NCBI GenBank assembly: GCA_026419775.2
Contig: JAOPGA020000251.1
Location: 1 to 49,942 of the forward strand
Direction of reading: 5' to 3'
Source of the DNA: Acrasis kona
Lineage: Eukaryota; Heterolobosea; Eutetramitea; Acrasida; Acrasidae
DNA: 49,942 bases
How positions within the stretch are numbered: position 1 is the first letter of the stretch; each line of letters begins with the position of its first letter. Under the pieces are notes generated by a model. That model had not been told where the DNA came from, ran no database searches, and saw only the letters and a list, made by a program, of their open reading frames with translations. Positions 1 through 9,085 of the stretch are shown here, piece by piece. Position numbers and translations under genes: made by a program.

Positions 1-24
1 GTTACTTCATTTGTTACCTTCTCT

Positions 25-570
25 TTATCTGTATGATAACCGACGACTCTTTTTTGGATACTCGGGCCTCCTGCCTTGTTGTATCTTTTGGTCAAAAGCA
101 AGTTGACACATCGGAGGCNTCGCGTGTTCGTCGGTGACAATGTTAAATCGAGTGGCGATCGCGTTGTGCAGATGCGATAGTAAATCGTCATCTGATATTG
201 GGCCTAAATCGACATTTACATTACGTACGTTTCTGGCAGGTCTTCCAACAGGCATACCTCTGTTCAGATCAAGAGTAGCACAATTACGCCGCAATTCATC
301 GTCAGATCCGTCATAAATCCAAGCCGTTATTGCTTGATGTGAAACAAAAATATCCTTCTCTTTTCTTTGGCCTACTGCTGCTTCGATAGAAACAATATCG
401 TCGTCAAATTTTTTTGATTTCATTATTCTAAGAAACTGGTTCTTAATTTCGTATTTTCGTGACCTTTTACAGTTGTTTCTTCTATTATCTAGGTCACTAA
501 AGTATAATGTCACATCATATCTGTATTGACCATGTACACGAGCACGCACAATGCTATACTTCTGCAACAC
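25..570 (-). CDS. Unknown protein, start not resolved
   Basis: I do not recognise this protein. About 180 residues are open and look coding: mixed charge, strand-like segments near the start, then a basic stretch. The open frame begins at a GTG, not an ATG, and continues upstream without a Met to the stop codon of the next gene at 688-690. The first in-frame ATG is about 50 residues in, so the true start probably lies in an exon I cannot place. One undetermined base (N) at 119 hides one residue. It lies close behind another unknown minus-strand gene. No membrane segment or signal peptide is visible. Confidence 0.5.
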   Translation of the reverse strand: MLQKYSIVRARVHGQYRYDVTLYFSDLDNRRNNCKRSRKYEIKNQFLRIMKSKKFDDDIVSIEAAVGQRKEKDIFVSHQAITAWIYDGSDDELRRNCATLDLNRGMPVGRPARNVRNVNVDLGPISDDDLLSHLHNAIATRFNIVTDEHAXPPMCQLAFDQKIQQGRRPEYPKKSRRLSYR

Positions 571-687
571 TGTATCTATGGGGTCGTGTTGATTGGGTAT
601 GTCAGATGTTAGACATTTGAAAGCTTCGTTTACAATAACAAACCTTATGAAGACAATAAAAACGATATGACAGTGAAAGTAACAAGT

Positions 688-1395
688 TTATTTCTTCTTT
701 TCAAGACGTTTCAGACTTTCACGTAGTCTTTCCATGTAGATTCTTTCCTTCTCCGGATTTGATTCCATGACAGGAAAATGTATCTTTGGTAATACAATGT
801 TATTTGGATTGGGCACTTGTTTGACATGCTTTGTGCCTAACGTCATGTGTCTTTTTGTCGCTCTCACGCATCTCACCATAGCATCTCCATCGGAAGTAGG
901 AACAGGCCTTCCGGTTGCAGTGTCTAGGGCAGTAACAGGCACTTCATGGTAGCACAGTTTGGTAATTGTTGGTTTACCTTGTACTTTTTTGCTCTGTTGC
1001 AGGTACACTGTTAGCGGAAAAGCCAGTCTAGTCTCGTATTCCATGGCTTTGTCGGTGTTGACAGCAGCAGATGTAGCGAATTCACCGAAGATGTTTCTAT
1101 ACTGTTGTTCATCCACTTTGAAGAATGTTTTTTCAACAGGAAGGTGCAGTCTTGTTTTATTTCCGACCGGTATTGTTCTTGTTGCCGTCGAGGTGTTGAA
1201 CATGGCATGAAACTGCTGTTCAGAAATAGGTAACGTCTTTGTTGTATTTGCTGGTCTGTTTTTCTTCACCATCTTCTTCAAAACGGCAGCGGCATTTGCC
1301 AACACATCATTGTCTACAGGTACGTTTGTGATAGCTCTTTCCGATTCAAAAACACAGTCATCAACTTTAACGAGTTCATTTAAGCAGTACTTCAT
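688..1395 (-). CDS. Unknown protein with a weak internal duplication
   Basis: This 235-aa protein starts at a clean ATG, ends in TAA and is followed at once by an AATAAA-like signal. I recognise no family. A segment around residues 58-90 (ISEQQFHAMF, then TRLHLPVE) resembles one around residues 92-130 (VDEQQYRNIF, then TRLAFPLTV), suggesting two copies of a roughly 40-residue unit. The C-terminal tail is highly charged (LRESLKRLEKKK) and probably helical. There is no signal peptide or membrane segment, so it is probably cytosolic or nuclear. It is divergent from the JmjC gene that begins at 1580. Confidence 0.65.
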   Translation of the reverse strand: MKYCLNELVKVDDCVFESERAITNVPVDNDVLANAAAVLKKMVKKNRPANTTKTLPISEQQFHAMFNTSTATRTIPVGNKTRLHLPVEKTFFKVDEQQYRNIFGEFATSAAVNTDKAMEYETRLAFPLTVYLQQSKKVQGKPTITKLCYHEVPVTALDTATGRPVPTSDGDAMVRCVRATKRHMTLGTKHVKQVPNPNNIVLPKIHFPVMESNPEKERIYMERLRESLKRLEKKK

Positions 1396-1579
1396 TGTTA
1401 TATTAGTTTGTTTTTATTATGTTGGTAAGGTGGTCTACATTGTTGATTAATATTCGTATGTCCTGTTGTTCTGCTATTATTTTTCAACCAATCACAGAAT
1501 TTCTACGGACGGAAAATTTTTTTACCCTGCTGTGGCTTTGAGTGAAGTTTCTCATCTGTGTGTATTCGTTGTAATCCTA

Positions 1580-2443
1580 ATGCAAGAAGATGGGGGTATT
1601 TCGTCGCTATTCGACTTTCTCGCAGACAGCACAGACAAAATAATTTTTTCGGACGCCACCAATAAAGACTCGCATGTACCCGTTATACATCGTAATGAAA
1701 TCAACGCCGAATCGTTTCGCAGCAACTATCTGAATAAAAAACCTGTTAAGTTGAAGGGGTTTATGAATCAAGAATGGACAAATTGGACACCTGATTCGTT
1801 ATGCGAGCTGTTCAAAGAAGAGCCCTTATCTGTGCTGGTATCGAAGGATAACAAGAACTTTATTGATAATGATATAACATGCGAAAGAGCACAAATGACA
1901 AACACCCAGCTGTTTGATCATGTATTCCATGTTAGTTCCGCCTCAAAGCGCCTCTACTTCCGCACGACACTCCCAGATGCATTGCTCGAATCTGTCGACC
2001 AACTACCAATTAAAACACTTCTCGACAGAGAAAAAGACAATACTTCTTTGTTGCGTTTATGGGTTGGCTCCAGTGGTAATGTGACACCCATACATTACGA
2101 TCGATGCCACGGTGTCTTGTCACAAATTATCGGCACCAAAAAGATAACCCTATTCTCTCCAAAATATACTAGTGACATTTATCCACATGAATCACACTCC
2201 TCGAGAGCTCATTGCTCTCGAGTTTGTATGGAAAAGTGGATCATGGGCGATACTTACCAACGAGAACACTATCCAAACTTTGATAGGGCGAAGCGCAGAG
2301 AGTGCATACTTGAGCCCGGTGATATTCTATACACACCTCCAGGTTGGTGGCATCATGTGCTATCTGTAACTCCATGCGCGTCCATAACCGTGCCTTTTGA
2401 TATGAAACCGGGAGAAAAAATTCCACCGAACATGCTAATATAG
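1580..2443 (+). CDS. JmjC-domain (cupin) 2-oxoglutarate oxygenase
   Basis: This 287-aa protein is a small JmjC-only oxygenase of the TYW5/JMJD7/FIH-related group, which uses Fe(II), 2-oxoglutarate and O2 to hydroxylate proteins or a tRNA base. The iron triad is visible: H172 and D174 in THYD-like context (PIHYDRCHG) and the distal H258 in PPGWWHHVLSV. A Lys-Ile-Thr-Leu-Phe-Ser-Pro strand follows the first motif, as in the family. The N-terminal half (about 40-150) matches the usual helical lead-in. The open frame continues upstream to a TTG at 1466, but ATG 1580 is the first Met and begins a hydrophilic N-terminus, so I use it. The substrate cannot be told from sequence. Confidence 0.88.
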   Translation: MQEDGGISSLFDFLADSTDKIIFSDATNKDSHVPVIHRNEINAESFRSNYLNKKPVKLKGFMNQEWTNWTPDSLCELFKEEPLSVLVSKDNKNFIDNDITCERAQMTNTQLFDHVFHVSSASKRLYFRTTLPDALLESVDQLPIKTLLDREKDNTSLLRLWVGSSGNVTPIHYDRCHGVLSQIIGTKKITLFSPKYTSDIYPHESHSSRAHCSRVCMEKWIMGDTYQREHYPNFDRAKRRECILEPGDILYTPPGWWHHVLSVTPCASITVPFDMKPGEKIPPNMLI

Positions 2444-2618
2444 TAAACATTTTTGTAAAACCTTTTTTGTGTCTTGATATCACTGATTGCGAACAAATCA
2501 ATGATGTGTTTGTGAGTGAATGAATGAACTCAATCTTTTCATTGTAATTACAGCGAACAAAAATGTCATAGTAATCATCACGTCAATTTCAATCAAATCT
2601 TGACATCAATAAATAACA

Positions 2619-3488
2619 ATGAAGACAATTGTCTTGGCACTTCTGTTGTTGATTGGTTTTGTATGCGCAGCCCAGACTCAATCGGTCAGCTTTGTCATGA
2701 GACCAGTAGAAATGTCCGACAAGGCCGTCAAAAAGCCTGTAAATACAACAGGTAAGGTCAGAAATGGAGCCGTGAGGACAGGAAGAGCCATCAAGACCGG
2801 AGCTGTAAAGACTGGTAGAGCAATCAAAAACGGAGCCGTCAAGACAGGAAGAGCCATCAAAACCGGAGCAGTCAAGACAGGAAGAGCCATCAAAAACGGA
2901 GCTGTAAAGACTGGTAGAGCCATCAAAAATGGAGCCGTCAAGACTGGAAGAGTCATCAGAAAGGGTGCAAAGAAGACCGGTAAGGTTATTAAAAAGGGTG
3001 CTAAGATTGCCTACAATGGTGCCAAGAAGTTGGGAGGGCTATTAATAGAAGGATTAGTAGCGCAAAGAATCGCTCAGAACAATGCCTCACCCAGCCAAGA
3101 GGTACCACAAGGTACAGATGCATCCGCAGAGACTGAAGTCGCCCCATCCGCCGAGGCTGAGGCAGGTGCAACGGAAACAACTGCACCTGAAGAGACCCCC
3201 ACTACTGAAGCAACCGAAGCATCAGGTGCCGCAAGCACTGAAGCTCCCACAGAATCCGCCGAGGTTGTCGCTCAATCAGATGCTTACATTAGAGACACAT
3301 CATCAAACAAAATTAAAGATTTAAAGAGGGCCATTAAATCACTTCGTGTCAGAAAGGGAGATGATGATGAGAAAGTGTTCATCAAAAATATTCTTTTGTC
3401 ATTGTTGAACAAAAAATTGAACAAGCTCAAATTGAAGGTATTACGTCAAAAATGCATTAGAACTTTTGGTAGAGCATCACCTAAATAA
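2619..3488 (+). CDS. Secreted cationic protein with 11-residue tandem repeats
   Basis: This 289-aa protein opens with a clear signal peptide (about residues 1-18, hydrophobic core then AAQT). Residues 46-133 are eight consecutive 11-residue units with consensus AIKNGAVKTGR, strongly basic and without Cys. A hydrophobic turn follows (GGLLIEGLVA), then an acidic Thr/Glu/Pro/Ala-rich region (about 155-220) and a basic helical tail with two Leu-rich stretches. Eleven-residue periodicity is shared by LEA group 3 proteins, synucleins and apolipoproteins, where it makes a lipid-facing 11/3 helix; here the acidic residues of those families are missing. A role in membrane binding, desiccation protection or antimicrobial action is inference. 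I know no named family that it matches. Confidence 0.85.
   Translation: MKTIVLALLLLIGFVCAAQTQSVSFVMRPVEMSDKAVKKPVNTTGKVRNGAVRTGRAIKTGAVKTGRAIKNGAVKTGRAIKTGAVKTGRAIKNGAVKTGRAIKNGAVKTGRVIRKGAKKTGKVIKKGAKIAYNGAKKLGGLLIEGLVAQRIAQNNASPSQEVPQGTDASAETEVAPSAEAEAGATETTAPEETPTTEATEASGAASTEAPTESAEVVAQSDAYIRDTSSNKIKDLKRAIKSLRVRKGDDDEKVFIKNILLSLLNKKLNKLKLKVLRQKCIRTFGRASPK
2754..3017 (+). repeat. 33-bp tandem repeat array, eight units
   Basis: Eight in-frame copies of a 33-bp unit encode the 11-residue repeats of the secreted protein. The middle copies are nearly identical in DNA, alternating AIKTG and AIKNG forms; the outer copies have diverged, which points to expansion from the centre. The antisense frame is also open across the array, which is a by-product of the repeat. 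Confidence 0.85.
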
Positions 3489-3705
3489 ATTAAATAATAC
3501 ATTTCGAAAATTAATCAACGTGTAGTATATTTACGTAAGAACTGTATGTTGGATGTGATTGTGACTCTCCGTAGTATCTTTACATAAAATGTTCTAATAT
3601 AAATAGTTTATGCACTTCTTAACTGTGGCAATGTTTGTGATTTACCATTACAATTTAAGAAAACACTCTTCTTTGAGCCCAAAGAACTTCAACAAAAATG
3701 TATAT

Positions 3706-4725
3706 TTATTTATCAAACACAAGAACAGCCCTGAACCTGACTTTGTTCGCCATCATCTTCTCGTATGCTTCTGCTACCTGTTCTAATCTGAAAGTTTCTA
3801 CAATTGTATTTACTTTTACAAGGTCGGTAAATTCCATAGTTTCCTCACTATCCATCGCATTTCCGGCTGGAAAACCGGATACTGATGCTCTCTTAACAAT
3901 CAATTCCATTGGATTCAATTTCAAATCTCCACTAACGCCTAACAAAAGCAGCCTACCGTTGACTGCTAGGGCTTGGGTGAGTTTGGATATGGTATCCTCT
4001 CCACCAGGAGCGGTTGACACAATTAATTTTGCACCACCCAATTGATTAATTTCTTTGACTACATCTTGTGTCTTGTAGTCAATGTAGTAATGTGCTCCTA
4101 ATTTATTCAAAGATAAATCCTTCTTTTCTGCACCACCAGAGACTGCTATCACTTTGAATCCCATCTTTACAGCATACTGGACTGCCAAGTGCCCTAGTCC
4201 TCCGATTCCAATTACAGCACATACATCTCCGGGCCTAGTGTCCGTATTTCGCATGCCGTTGTAAACGGTTACACCTGCACACATCAACGGAGCTGCTTCT
4301 TCACTAGTTAATCCATTTGGAACCTTGGCCAAAGCCTCCCATGGCGCTATCATGTACTCTCCATAACCACCATCAATCGAAACTCCGCAGATTTTCTCGT
4401 TATGGCATGTATTGAAATCACCCCTACGACAACGCTTGCAATTGAAGCAGTGCCCAGCATGCCATCCAACTCCAATCCTCTCACCAACCTCCCAGAATTT
4501 GCCATTAACTCCTGGGCCTAATTTATGTATCCTACCGACGACCTCATGCCCTGGAACAATTGGGTACTGAACTGGCATAAACCCCATGACTGCAACTTGG
4601 TCGGAATGACAGAGCCCGCATGCCTCTACTTTGATCAGAACCTCTCCATTGCCGGGCTCTGGTATGCTCCTCTCAACAATCTCGAATGGGGAACCTGGCG
4701 ATGAAACCTGTGCCACCTTGTACAT
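3706..4725 (-). CDS. Zinc-dependent alcohol dehydrogenase (MDR family)
   Basis: A 339-aa medium-chain dehydrogenase of the AdhP/cinnamyl-alcohol-dehydrogenase type, interconverting alcohols and aldehydes with NAD(P). Visible motifs in order: catalytic zinc site CGLCHSD (around residues 36-42) and PGHEVVG, structural zinc cluster CFNCKRCRRGDFNTC, and Rossmann nucleotide-binding motif GIGGLGHLAVQ. Length is normal. No signal peptide, so presumably cytosolic. The open frame extends two codons upstream to a TTG; the first ATG is at 4725. A Ser-Gly-Gly after the second Rossmann strand is compatible with NADP, but cofactor choice is inference. Confidence 0.93.
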   Translation of the reverse strand: MYKVAQVSSPGSPFEIVERSIPEPGNGEVLIKVEACGLCHSDQVAVMGFMPVQYPIVPGHEVVGRIHKLGPGVNGKFWEVGERIGVGWHAGHCFNCKRCRRGDFNTCHNEKICGVSIDGGYGEYMIAPWEALAKVPNGLTSEEAAPLMCAGVTVYNGMRNTDTRPGDVCAVIGIGGLGHLAVQYAVKMGFKVIAVSGGAEKKDLSLNKLGAHYYIDYKTQDVVKEINQLGGAKLIVSTAPGGEDTISKLTQALAVNGRLLLLGVSGDLKLNPMELIVKRASVSGFPAGNAMDSEETMEFTDLVKVNTIVETFRLEQVAEAYEKMMANKVRFRAVLVFDK

Positions 4726-5229
4726 TTTCAATATTTAAAGGTCCGTTAATCATTAACTCCGTAAACTCCAAAACCCCTAATATTTAAAGTACTTTCTAAA
4801 AAAGATTTTGACATCGGGTGTATTTTACAAATATGTTATCATTGCCGTGATAAGTGACGAAGTAATGGTGGGGTGGGGAAAAGAAGAACATAAGAAGAAA
4901 TTTAATTGAATGTTGTTGATTTCCCTCTACTAACAGGGAAGATTATTGAGGAAATATGTCCTCTGGTTTGTCTTTGTGCTTTTAGATAGAAAGGAAAAGC
5001 AGTCAAGGTAATTCTATTGTTTGTTGCTCCATAGGTTCTGCCTGCACAGTTATATCTCATAAATATTCATGAGAATGACAGTCGTGCGGCTTGAATTTTA
5101 AAATTCAAAAGTATTCGAAGGTTGATTTGATGTCAGATACCACATGAAGACCATCATTTCGTCAACTGTTTTTTGCCGCGTTATAATAATGTCAACTGTA
5201 GAATTGATTATCTCGTTACAAACAATAGA
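4726..5229. other. Intergenic region, no gene seen
   Basis: About 500 bases between the divergent dehydrogenase and coiled-coil genes. It is A+T-rich with a purine-rich patch near 4870-4910 and a near-palindrome around 5057-5072. I find no convincing coding stretch; it should hold both promoters and perhaps a 5' UTR intron. Confidence 0.5.
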
Positions 5230-6783
5230 ATGTCATCATCACGTAACAGTAGAGGACCTATAAGTGTCACATCATCTGCAAACTCGACCAACACAAATGA
5301 AAGAAGAGAAAAAGTAAAGAGTTTAATGATTGATAGAGTAATCAAGAAACTGCAAAAAGTAAAGCAGAATGTCGTAATATCTTCTGAAATGATGGATTAT
5401 ATGGCACTAGAAGTCGACAAAATAGTAAAGAATGGAACAGGGTCTGAACAGGACTTGACAAGAATTGTAAATGACATTAGATCGAGGTACATGAACTCTG
5501 GCGCGAAAGTATCAAGGTTAGATTCTCCTGCATCCCCTACTTCACCTAGTTCCCCTGGTTCGTATTCACAAAGAGAAGCAGCCCCATCACCGACTCATAG
5601 TGTTATGAGCTCTAGGAGCACTAAGAGCAACTACAGTGATTATAGTGACACAAGCGTATCTCCAATTGTGGGAGCAGTTGTCAAGAAAACACCACTTCAG
5701 GCTCAACGTGATACTGGAGGTAGTACAAACGGTCGTTCGATTCACGTCGGAGATGACGTTTGGGCAGCATTAACGTTGAAAGATGTTGAAAAATTCAGCA
5801 CCGAGCAACGTGAGCAGTACGAGAGGGAAAGAGCTCTCAAACTAAAACAAAAGCAGGATCTTGACGACCAGGTAAAGAGAAACAAACACGAACAAGAAAG
5901 AAAAAAGAAAACCGAACAGCAATTCTTGGAAGAGAGGAAAAAAGAACAGGAGCAGTACTTAGTTGAGCAGGAAAAGAAGGAGAAGGAAAAATGGGACAGA
6001 ATTCAGCAAGAGAAAAGAGTTCGCGATCAACAATTAGACATGTCCGAATCTCGTAAACGAGAGGAGGAGCAAAGAAAGAAAGAGGAAGAGGAAAAGAATG
6101 TCAGGGCCCTTCAAAAACAAATCAACAAGGAACGCTACAGGGAACAAAAGAAGAAAATCAAGAACAAGGAAGAGGTTCAACAGTTCTTAACTTTCAATGA
6201 AGACATGAAAGAAATGAAGAAGAAGGAAGCTTTAAAGCAGTTCGAAGAAGACCAAAAGCTACAAGAAGAGTACAATAAGAAGGAGGAGGCCAAAGAGAGG
6301 CAAAGAGAACTAGACATGAAGAAGATGTACGATAGACAACAAAAAGCTATTGCTTTGGGTAATAAATTAGCTACAACTATGGACGAAAAATCCAAAGAGG
6401 ACGAAGACAAGGCTCTCCGAGAGCAGAAACAAATGCAGAGCAAGAAAGAGGAAGAGTACAGGGCTAAGAATGATAAGATGAAAAAGGACAAAGAAGACGT
6501 CAAGAGCGTGCTAGATCAGCAGATCAGACAAAAAGAGGAACAACTAAAGAAATTGATGGATAGCAAATTAACAGAGAGGGAGAGGTTGAATCAAGAACTT
6601 AGGGATGCAGAAGAAAGAGAGAAGCTCAGAGTTCAACAAAAGAGAGAAACCAATCTAAACCACAGACGAGAACTAGAAAATCAAATGAGGCTTGGAAGGT
6701 TACACGACCAATCATATTTAAATATGACGGAAGAAGAGAAGAGAATCAATGCTGATCTTTTAGAAAAGATTTCTCAACTATAA
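5230..6783 (+). CDS. Long charged coiled-coil protein
   Basis: This 517-aa protein has a Ser/Asn-rich, probably disordered N-terminal third (Ser-Pro clusters around residues 95-130) and then, from about residue 190 to the end, an almost unbroken Glu/Lys/Gln/Arg helix with heptad-like spacing. It resembles cytoskeletal, basal-body or trichohyalin-like coiled coils, but composition alone cannot assign an orthologue. The Ser-Pro sites suggest phosphorylation. The open frame runs upstream to a TTG at 5173; the first ATG, followed by SSSRNSRG, is at 5230 and is used here. Open antisense frames over it are composition artefacts. Confidence 0.85.
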   Translation: MSSSRNSRGPISVTSSANSTNTNERREKVKSLMIDRVIKKLQKVKQNVVISSEMMDYMALEVDKIVKNGTGSEQDLTRIVNDIRSRYMNSGAKVSRLDSPASPTSPSSPGSYSQREAAPSPTHSVMSSRSTKSNYSDYSDTSVSPIVGAVVKKTPLQAQRDTGGSTNGRSIHVGDDVWAALTLKDVEKFSTEQREQYERERALKLKQKQDLDDQVKRNKHEQERKKKTEQQFLEERKKEQEQYLVEQEKKEKEKWDRIQQEKRVRDQQLDMSESRKREEEQRKKEEEEKNVRALQKQINKERYREQKKKIKNKEEVQQFLTFNEDMKEMKKKEALKQFEEDQKLQEEYNKKEEAKERQRELDMKKMYDRQQKAIALGNKLATTMDEKSKEDEDKALREQKQMQSKKEEEYRAKNDKMKKDKEDVKSVLDQQIRQKEEQLKKLMDSKLTERERLNQELRDAEEREKLRVQQKRETNLNHRRELENQMRLGRLHDQSYLNMTEEEKRINADLLEKISQL

Positions 6784-6853
6784 ACTGTACAAAATAAACA
6801 TTTACAAATCTTTACAAATAATGCACACAAGGTTTGTTATCAAAGTCTCTTTA

Positions 6854-7864
6854 CTACACAACATCTTCGTTTCCTTGTTTGAAAAATAAAATTATAATCG
6901 TAATGAGAGTATTCAACAGGGGAAGTTGTTCATCACTGCAACTTAAACGAATTTCTAATAACCAAATTGAAAAATCTGATAGAGCGGCGGCGCATCCGGC
7001 AGGAGCAGGATTATCAAGAGCCAGCAACAACGAATATATCCACAAAAATTTGAGTCTTTGAATGTCTCCAACTTCCGTTATCCAGTAGGTCATTTTCTTC
7101 AGCAAATATTGTACAGATAAGTCATCAATGTTGTGCAAGATTCTTTCCGTTGGCTCTGTTTCGAGTGATGGAAATCGGCTAATAATGTCATCCTCCACCT
7201 CCTCTCCAAAAGTGAATAATCTCCATTCTTTATGTTTGAACTCGCCGGGAATTATAGACTTGACCGCAAGTGTTGCTTCGTCTAATCCATTTTGTTCATA
7301 ATATAAACGATCCCGCTGAACTTTGTTTCTTAGATGTGTGAAAGTTTTTAAACACTTCTCGATCCATTCTGGATCTGCTCTGGTTGTTTCGTCATCATCC
7401 AGAAACTCGTCATATCGACTGAAAGCAGGGTCGATTGTTTGTGTGACATTGTTATCGAAAGATCTTGGATCAATGTCCTTCGAGACTGCAATCTGCTCGC
7501 ACATATTCTGTGCTTCGTACCTTACTCTTAATAGATACTCTTGCGGTGTTTCTGGGGGAATATCCTTCCATTTGCTTGGTTCGATAAATCTAGTTTTGTT
7601 GCCATCTTCGTCGTGATCTACTGGTAAGCAACCGATTTGGGACACCATGTTCTCGTCTCTAATTTCCAAAACGCTCTTTTTCTCTCTCTTATCTCTATTC
7701 TTTTTGCCCCTCTTCTTCCTCCTTTTAGCTTTTGGCTCGACTACATCATTATCCACATTGTCCTGAGCATCGTCATTATCAACGTTAGGTTCCAAATCAG
7801 TGAATGATGAGGGATAAAAAGTAATAGGTTCAAAAGGAGCCTCGAGTGATATTGGTTCCTCCAT
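6854..7864 (-). CDS. Gemin2/SIP1-like SMN-complex protein
   Basis: This 336-aa protein matches the Gemin2 (SIP1/Brr1) family, which with SMN loads Sm proteins onto spliceosomal snRNAs. Residues about 75-130 carry the family signature: CLPVDHD, a proline-flanked segment (KWKDIPPETPQEYLLRVRYE) and a helix rich in Glu. The C-terminal 120 residues are the helical bundle, including a Leu-rich LLLALDNP segment and LNTLITIIILFF near the end. The N-terminus has a lysine/arginine-rich nuclear-signal-like block (KAKRRKKRGKK). It is somewhat longer than the human protein because of the charged N-terminus. An snRNP assembly factor is expected in a genome with introns. Confidence 0.85.
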   Translation of the reverse strand: MEEPISLEAPFEPITFYPSSFTDLEPNVDNDDAQDNVDNDVVEPKAKRRKKRGKKNRDKREKKSVLEIRDENMVSQIGCLPVDHDEDGNKTRFIEPSKWKDIPPETPQEYLLRVRYEAQNMCEQIAVSKDIDPRSFDNNVTQTIDPAFSRYDEFLDDDETTRADPEWIEKCLKTFTHLRNKVQRDRLYYEQNGLDEATLAVKSIIPGEFKHKEWRLFTFGEEVEDDIISRFPSLETEPTERILHNIDDLSVQYLLKKMTYWITEVGDIQRLKFLWIYSLLLALDNPAPAGCAAALSDFSIWLLEIRLSCSDEQLPLLNTLITIIILFFKQGNEDVV

Positions 7865-7934
7865 ATAAATGTGACTCTCTAAATAAATTGAAGTGGAACT
7901 AAATAGATTGTAATTATCAACCTGTCAAATTAGA

Positions 7935-8150
7935 ATGAAGATCACCCTTAACTATGTCGAGATGGATGTCGATGAGAACGACACAATGATAGATGTAATT
8001 GAAAGATACGAAAAACAAGAAAAAGTCTCGGTGGAAAGAAAGATTAAAAGAGAGAGTAACAACATGTTCATTAGAGCTACAAACAATTCATTGGCCACCC
8101 TTAAGATCGCTGATGGAGAATCCCTAAAAGCACAACTTTTAAAATCATAA
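7935..8150 (+). CDS. Tiny beta-grasp/ubiquitin-like protein (tentative)
   Basis: A 71-aa protein with a clean ATG, 70 bases from the divergent Gemin2 start, and ending 6 bases before the convergent START gene. Its layout fits a minimal ubiquitin-like fold: a first strand (MKITLNYVEMDVDEND), a helix (TMIDVIERYEKQ), a basic middle and a terminal strand-turn with a DGESL motif similar to the last turn of ubiquitin-like domains. It has no C-terminal Gly-Gly, so it is unlikely to be conjugated. The fold is inference; I recognise no named family. Confidence 0.6.
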   Translation: MKITLNYVEMDVDENDTMIDVIERYEKQEKVSVERKIKRESNNMFIRATNNSLATLKIADGESLKAQLLKS

Positions 8151-8156
8151 AGTTAT

Positions 8157-8792
8157 TTATTCTACACGTTCATTATTGTATTGTAGAACTGTTTGTTCTG
8201 TCAATTTAAAAGTTTCTGGGAAGGACTTATCGGCAAAGCTCACTATCCATGCTGGCAGCCAACCCTTCAAATCAGTCCTAAGAAAATATACAACCTTACA
8301 AGTTGTCTCGGTGAGTGGGTAAATGAAGTATCCTGACACATGAAGCTGTCCCCTAACATACCCTGGTCTCTCGGGATAAGACGGATGTGAAGAACCAGAA
8401 TTGACGATTGCATAACTGCCATCCTCTTCTTTTCTATACGTTGACATGTTAACAAAATCACGCGGTGATATTCCAGTGATGGGTGACTTGTGCTCTTGAT
8501 ACATTATCTTTATTTTGCCTTCATCAAACATTTGTATTACATCGCATCTAACCATAGTGTCACTTTGTTTCATTATTGATTTGACATCGCACAACGCAGT
8601 AAAAGCTTTTTCCGCAGACGACCTCACTACTCCCGTCATCCTATATGTACCTGTGAATGGAGGTGGTGGTATCTTTTCCACTTTGATGTTATCTTGATCT
8701 ACCACTAATTTGAATTCATTTGATTTTTCAATCTCGCGTAACAACTTGACGCTGTCTTCAACCCTCTGTCTCACGTCTCGCTCCGATAGCAT
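8157..8792 (-). CDS. START-domain lipid-binding protein
   Basis: This 211-aa protein is essentially one START domain, a hydrophobic cavity that carries a sterol, phospholipid or ceramide. Typical blocks are present: an N-terminal helix (SVKLLREIEKS), the early strand TYRMTGVV, the central MYQEHKSPITGISPRDFV (compare the family's SPRDFV), SSHPSYPERPGYVRG, and the C-terminal helix after LKGWLPAWIVSF. No signal peptide or membrane segment, so probably cytosolic. Its neighbour on one side is a sphingomyelin-synthase-like gene, which makes a ceramide or phospholipid ligand attractive but unproven. Confidence 0.92.
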   Translation of the reverse strand: MLSERDVRQRVEDSVKLLREIEKSNEFKLVVDQDNIKVEKIPPPPFTGTYRMTGVVRSSAEKAFTALCDVKSIMKQSDTMVRCDVIQMFDEGKIKIMYQEHKSPITGISPRDFVNMSTYRKEEDGSYAIVNSGSSHPSYPERPGYVRGQLHVSGYFIYPLTETTCKVVYFLRTDLKGWLPAWIVSFADKSFPETFKLTEQTVLQYNNERVE

Positions 8793-8871
8793 CCTTGTTG
8801 GTTGTCCAAATAATAATAAATAAGAGTAAAAGTTGATAAATAAAACGAACGTTGTGATTTAAAAAGAGGCA

Positions 8872-9003
8872 ATGTCTCAGTGTTCCTTCGCATATCGGGA
8901 GTCCCGAGCCCGCTGCGGATTACAAGTGCAATTGGAAGATTTGCTTATAAATTTTGTTACACACCACTTGTTGCATTTGGAAGGTGATAACGAAAGATTG
9001 TAA
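8872..9003 (+). other. 43-codon ORF before the sphingomyelin-synthase gene
   Basis: An ATG in a good A-rich context opens a 43-residue frame (MSQCSFAYRESR start, amphipathic LEDLLINFVTHHLLHLEG middle) that ends at TAA 9001-9003. It may be an upstream ORF that regulates translation, or the true N-terminus of the enzyme: the sequence directly after the stop continues coding-like in the +1 frame (FINQIVNHSVQF) and runs into the enzyme's ATG at 9086. Confidence 0.4.
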
Positions 9004-9085
9004 TCAAGTTTTTATAAACCAGATTGTGAACCATTCCGTTCAGTTTCCTCAAGGATCACCGCACGAATCCACCGAATTTACTTTT

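Noticed and set aside
2678-2956. Minus-strand repeat frame across the 33-bp repeats
   Set aside because: An open antisense frame follows automatically from repeat units lacking reverse stops; it has no start context or signal of its own.
2754-3017. CRISPR array
   Set aside because: Units are contiguous and coding, without spacers, in a eukaryotic gene.
5173-5229. N-terminal extension of the coiled-coil protein
   Set aside because: It starts at TTG. The same applies to the extensions before 1580, 4725, 9086, 21959, 38070 and 46303, where the first ATG was used instead.
6177-6503. Open minus-strand frame
   Set aside because: It is antisense to Glu/Lys-rich coding and has the expected Ser/Phe/Leu composition of such a shadow.
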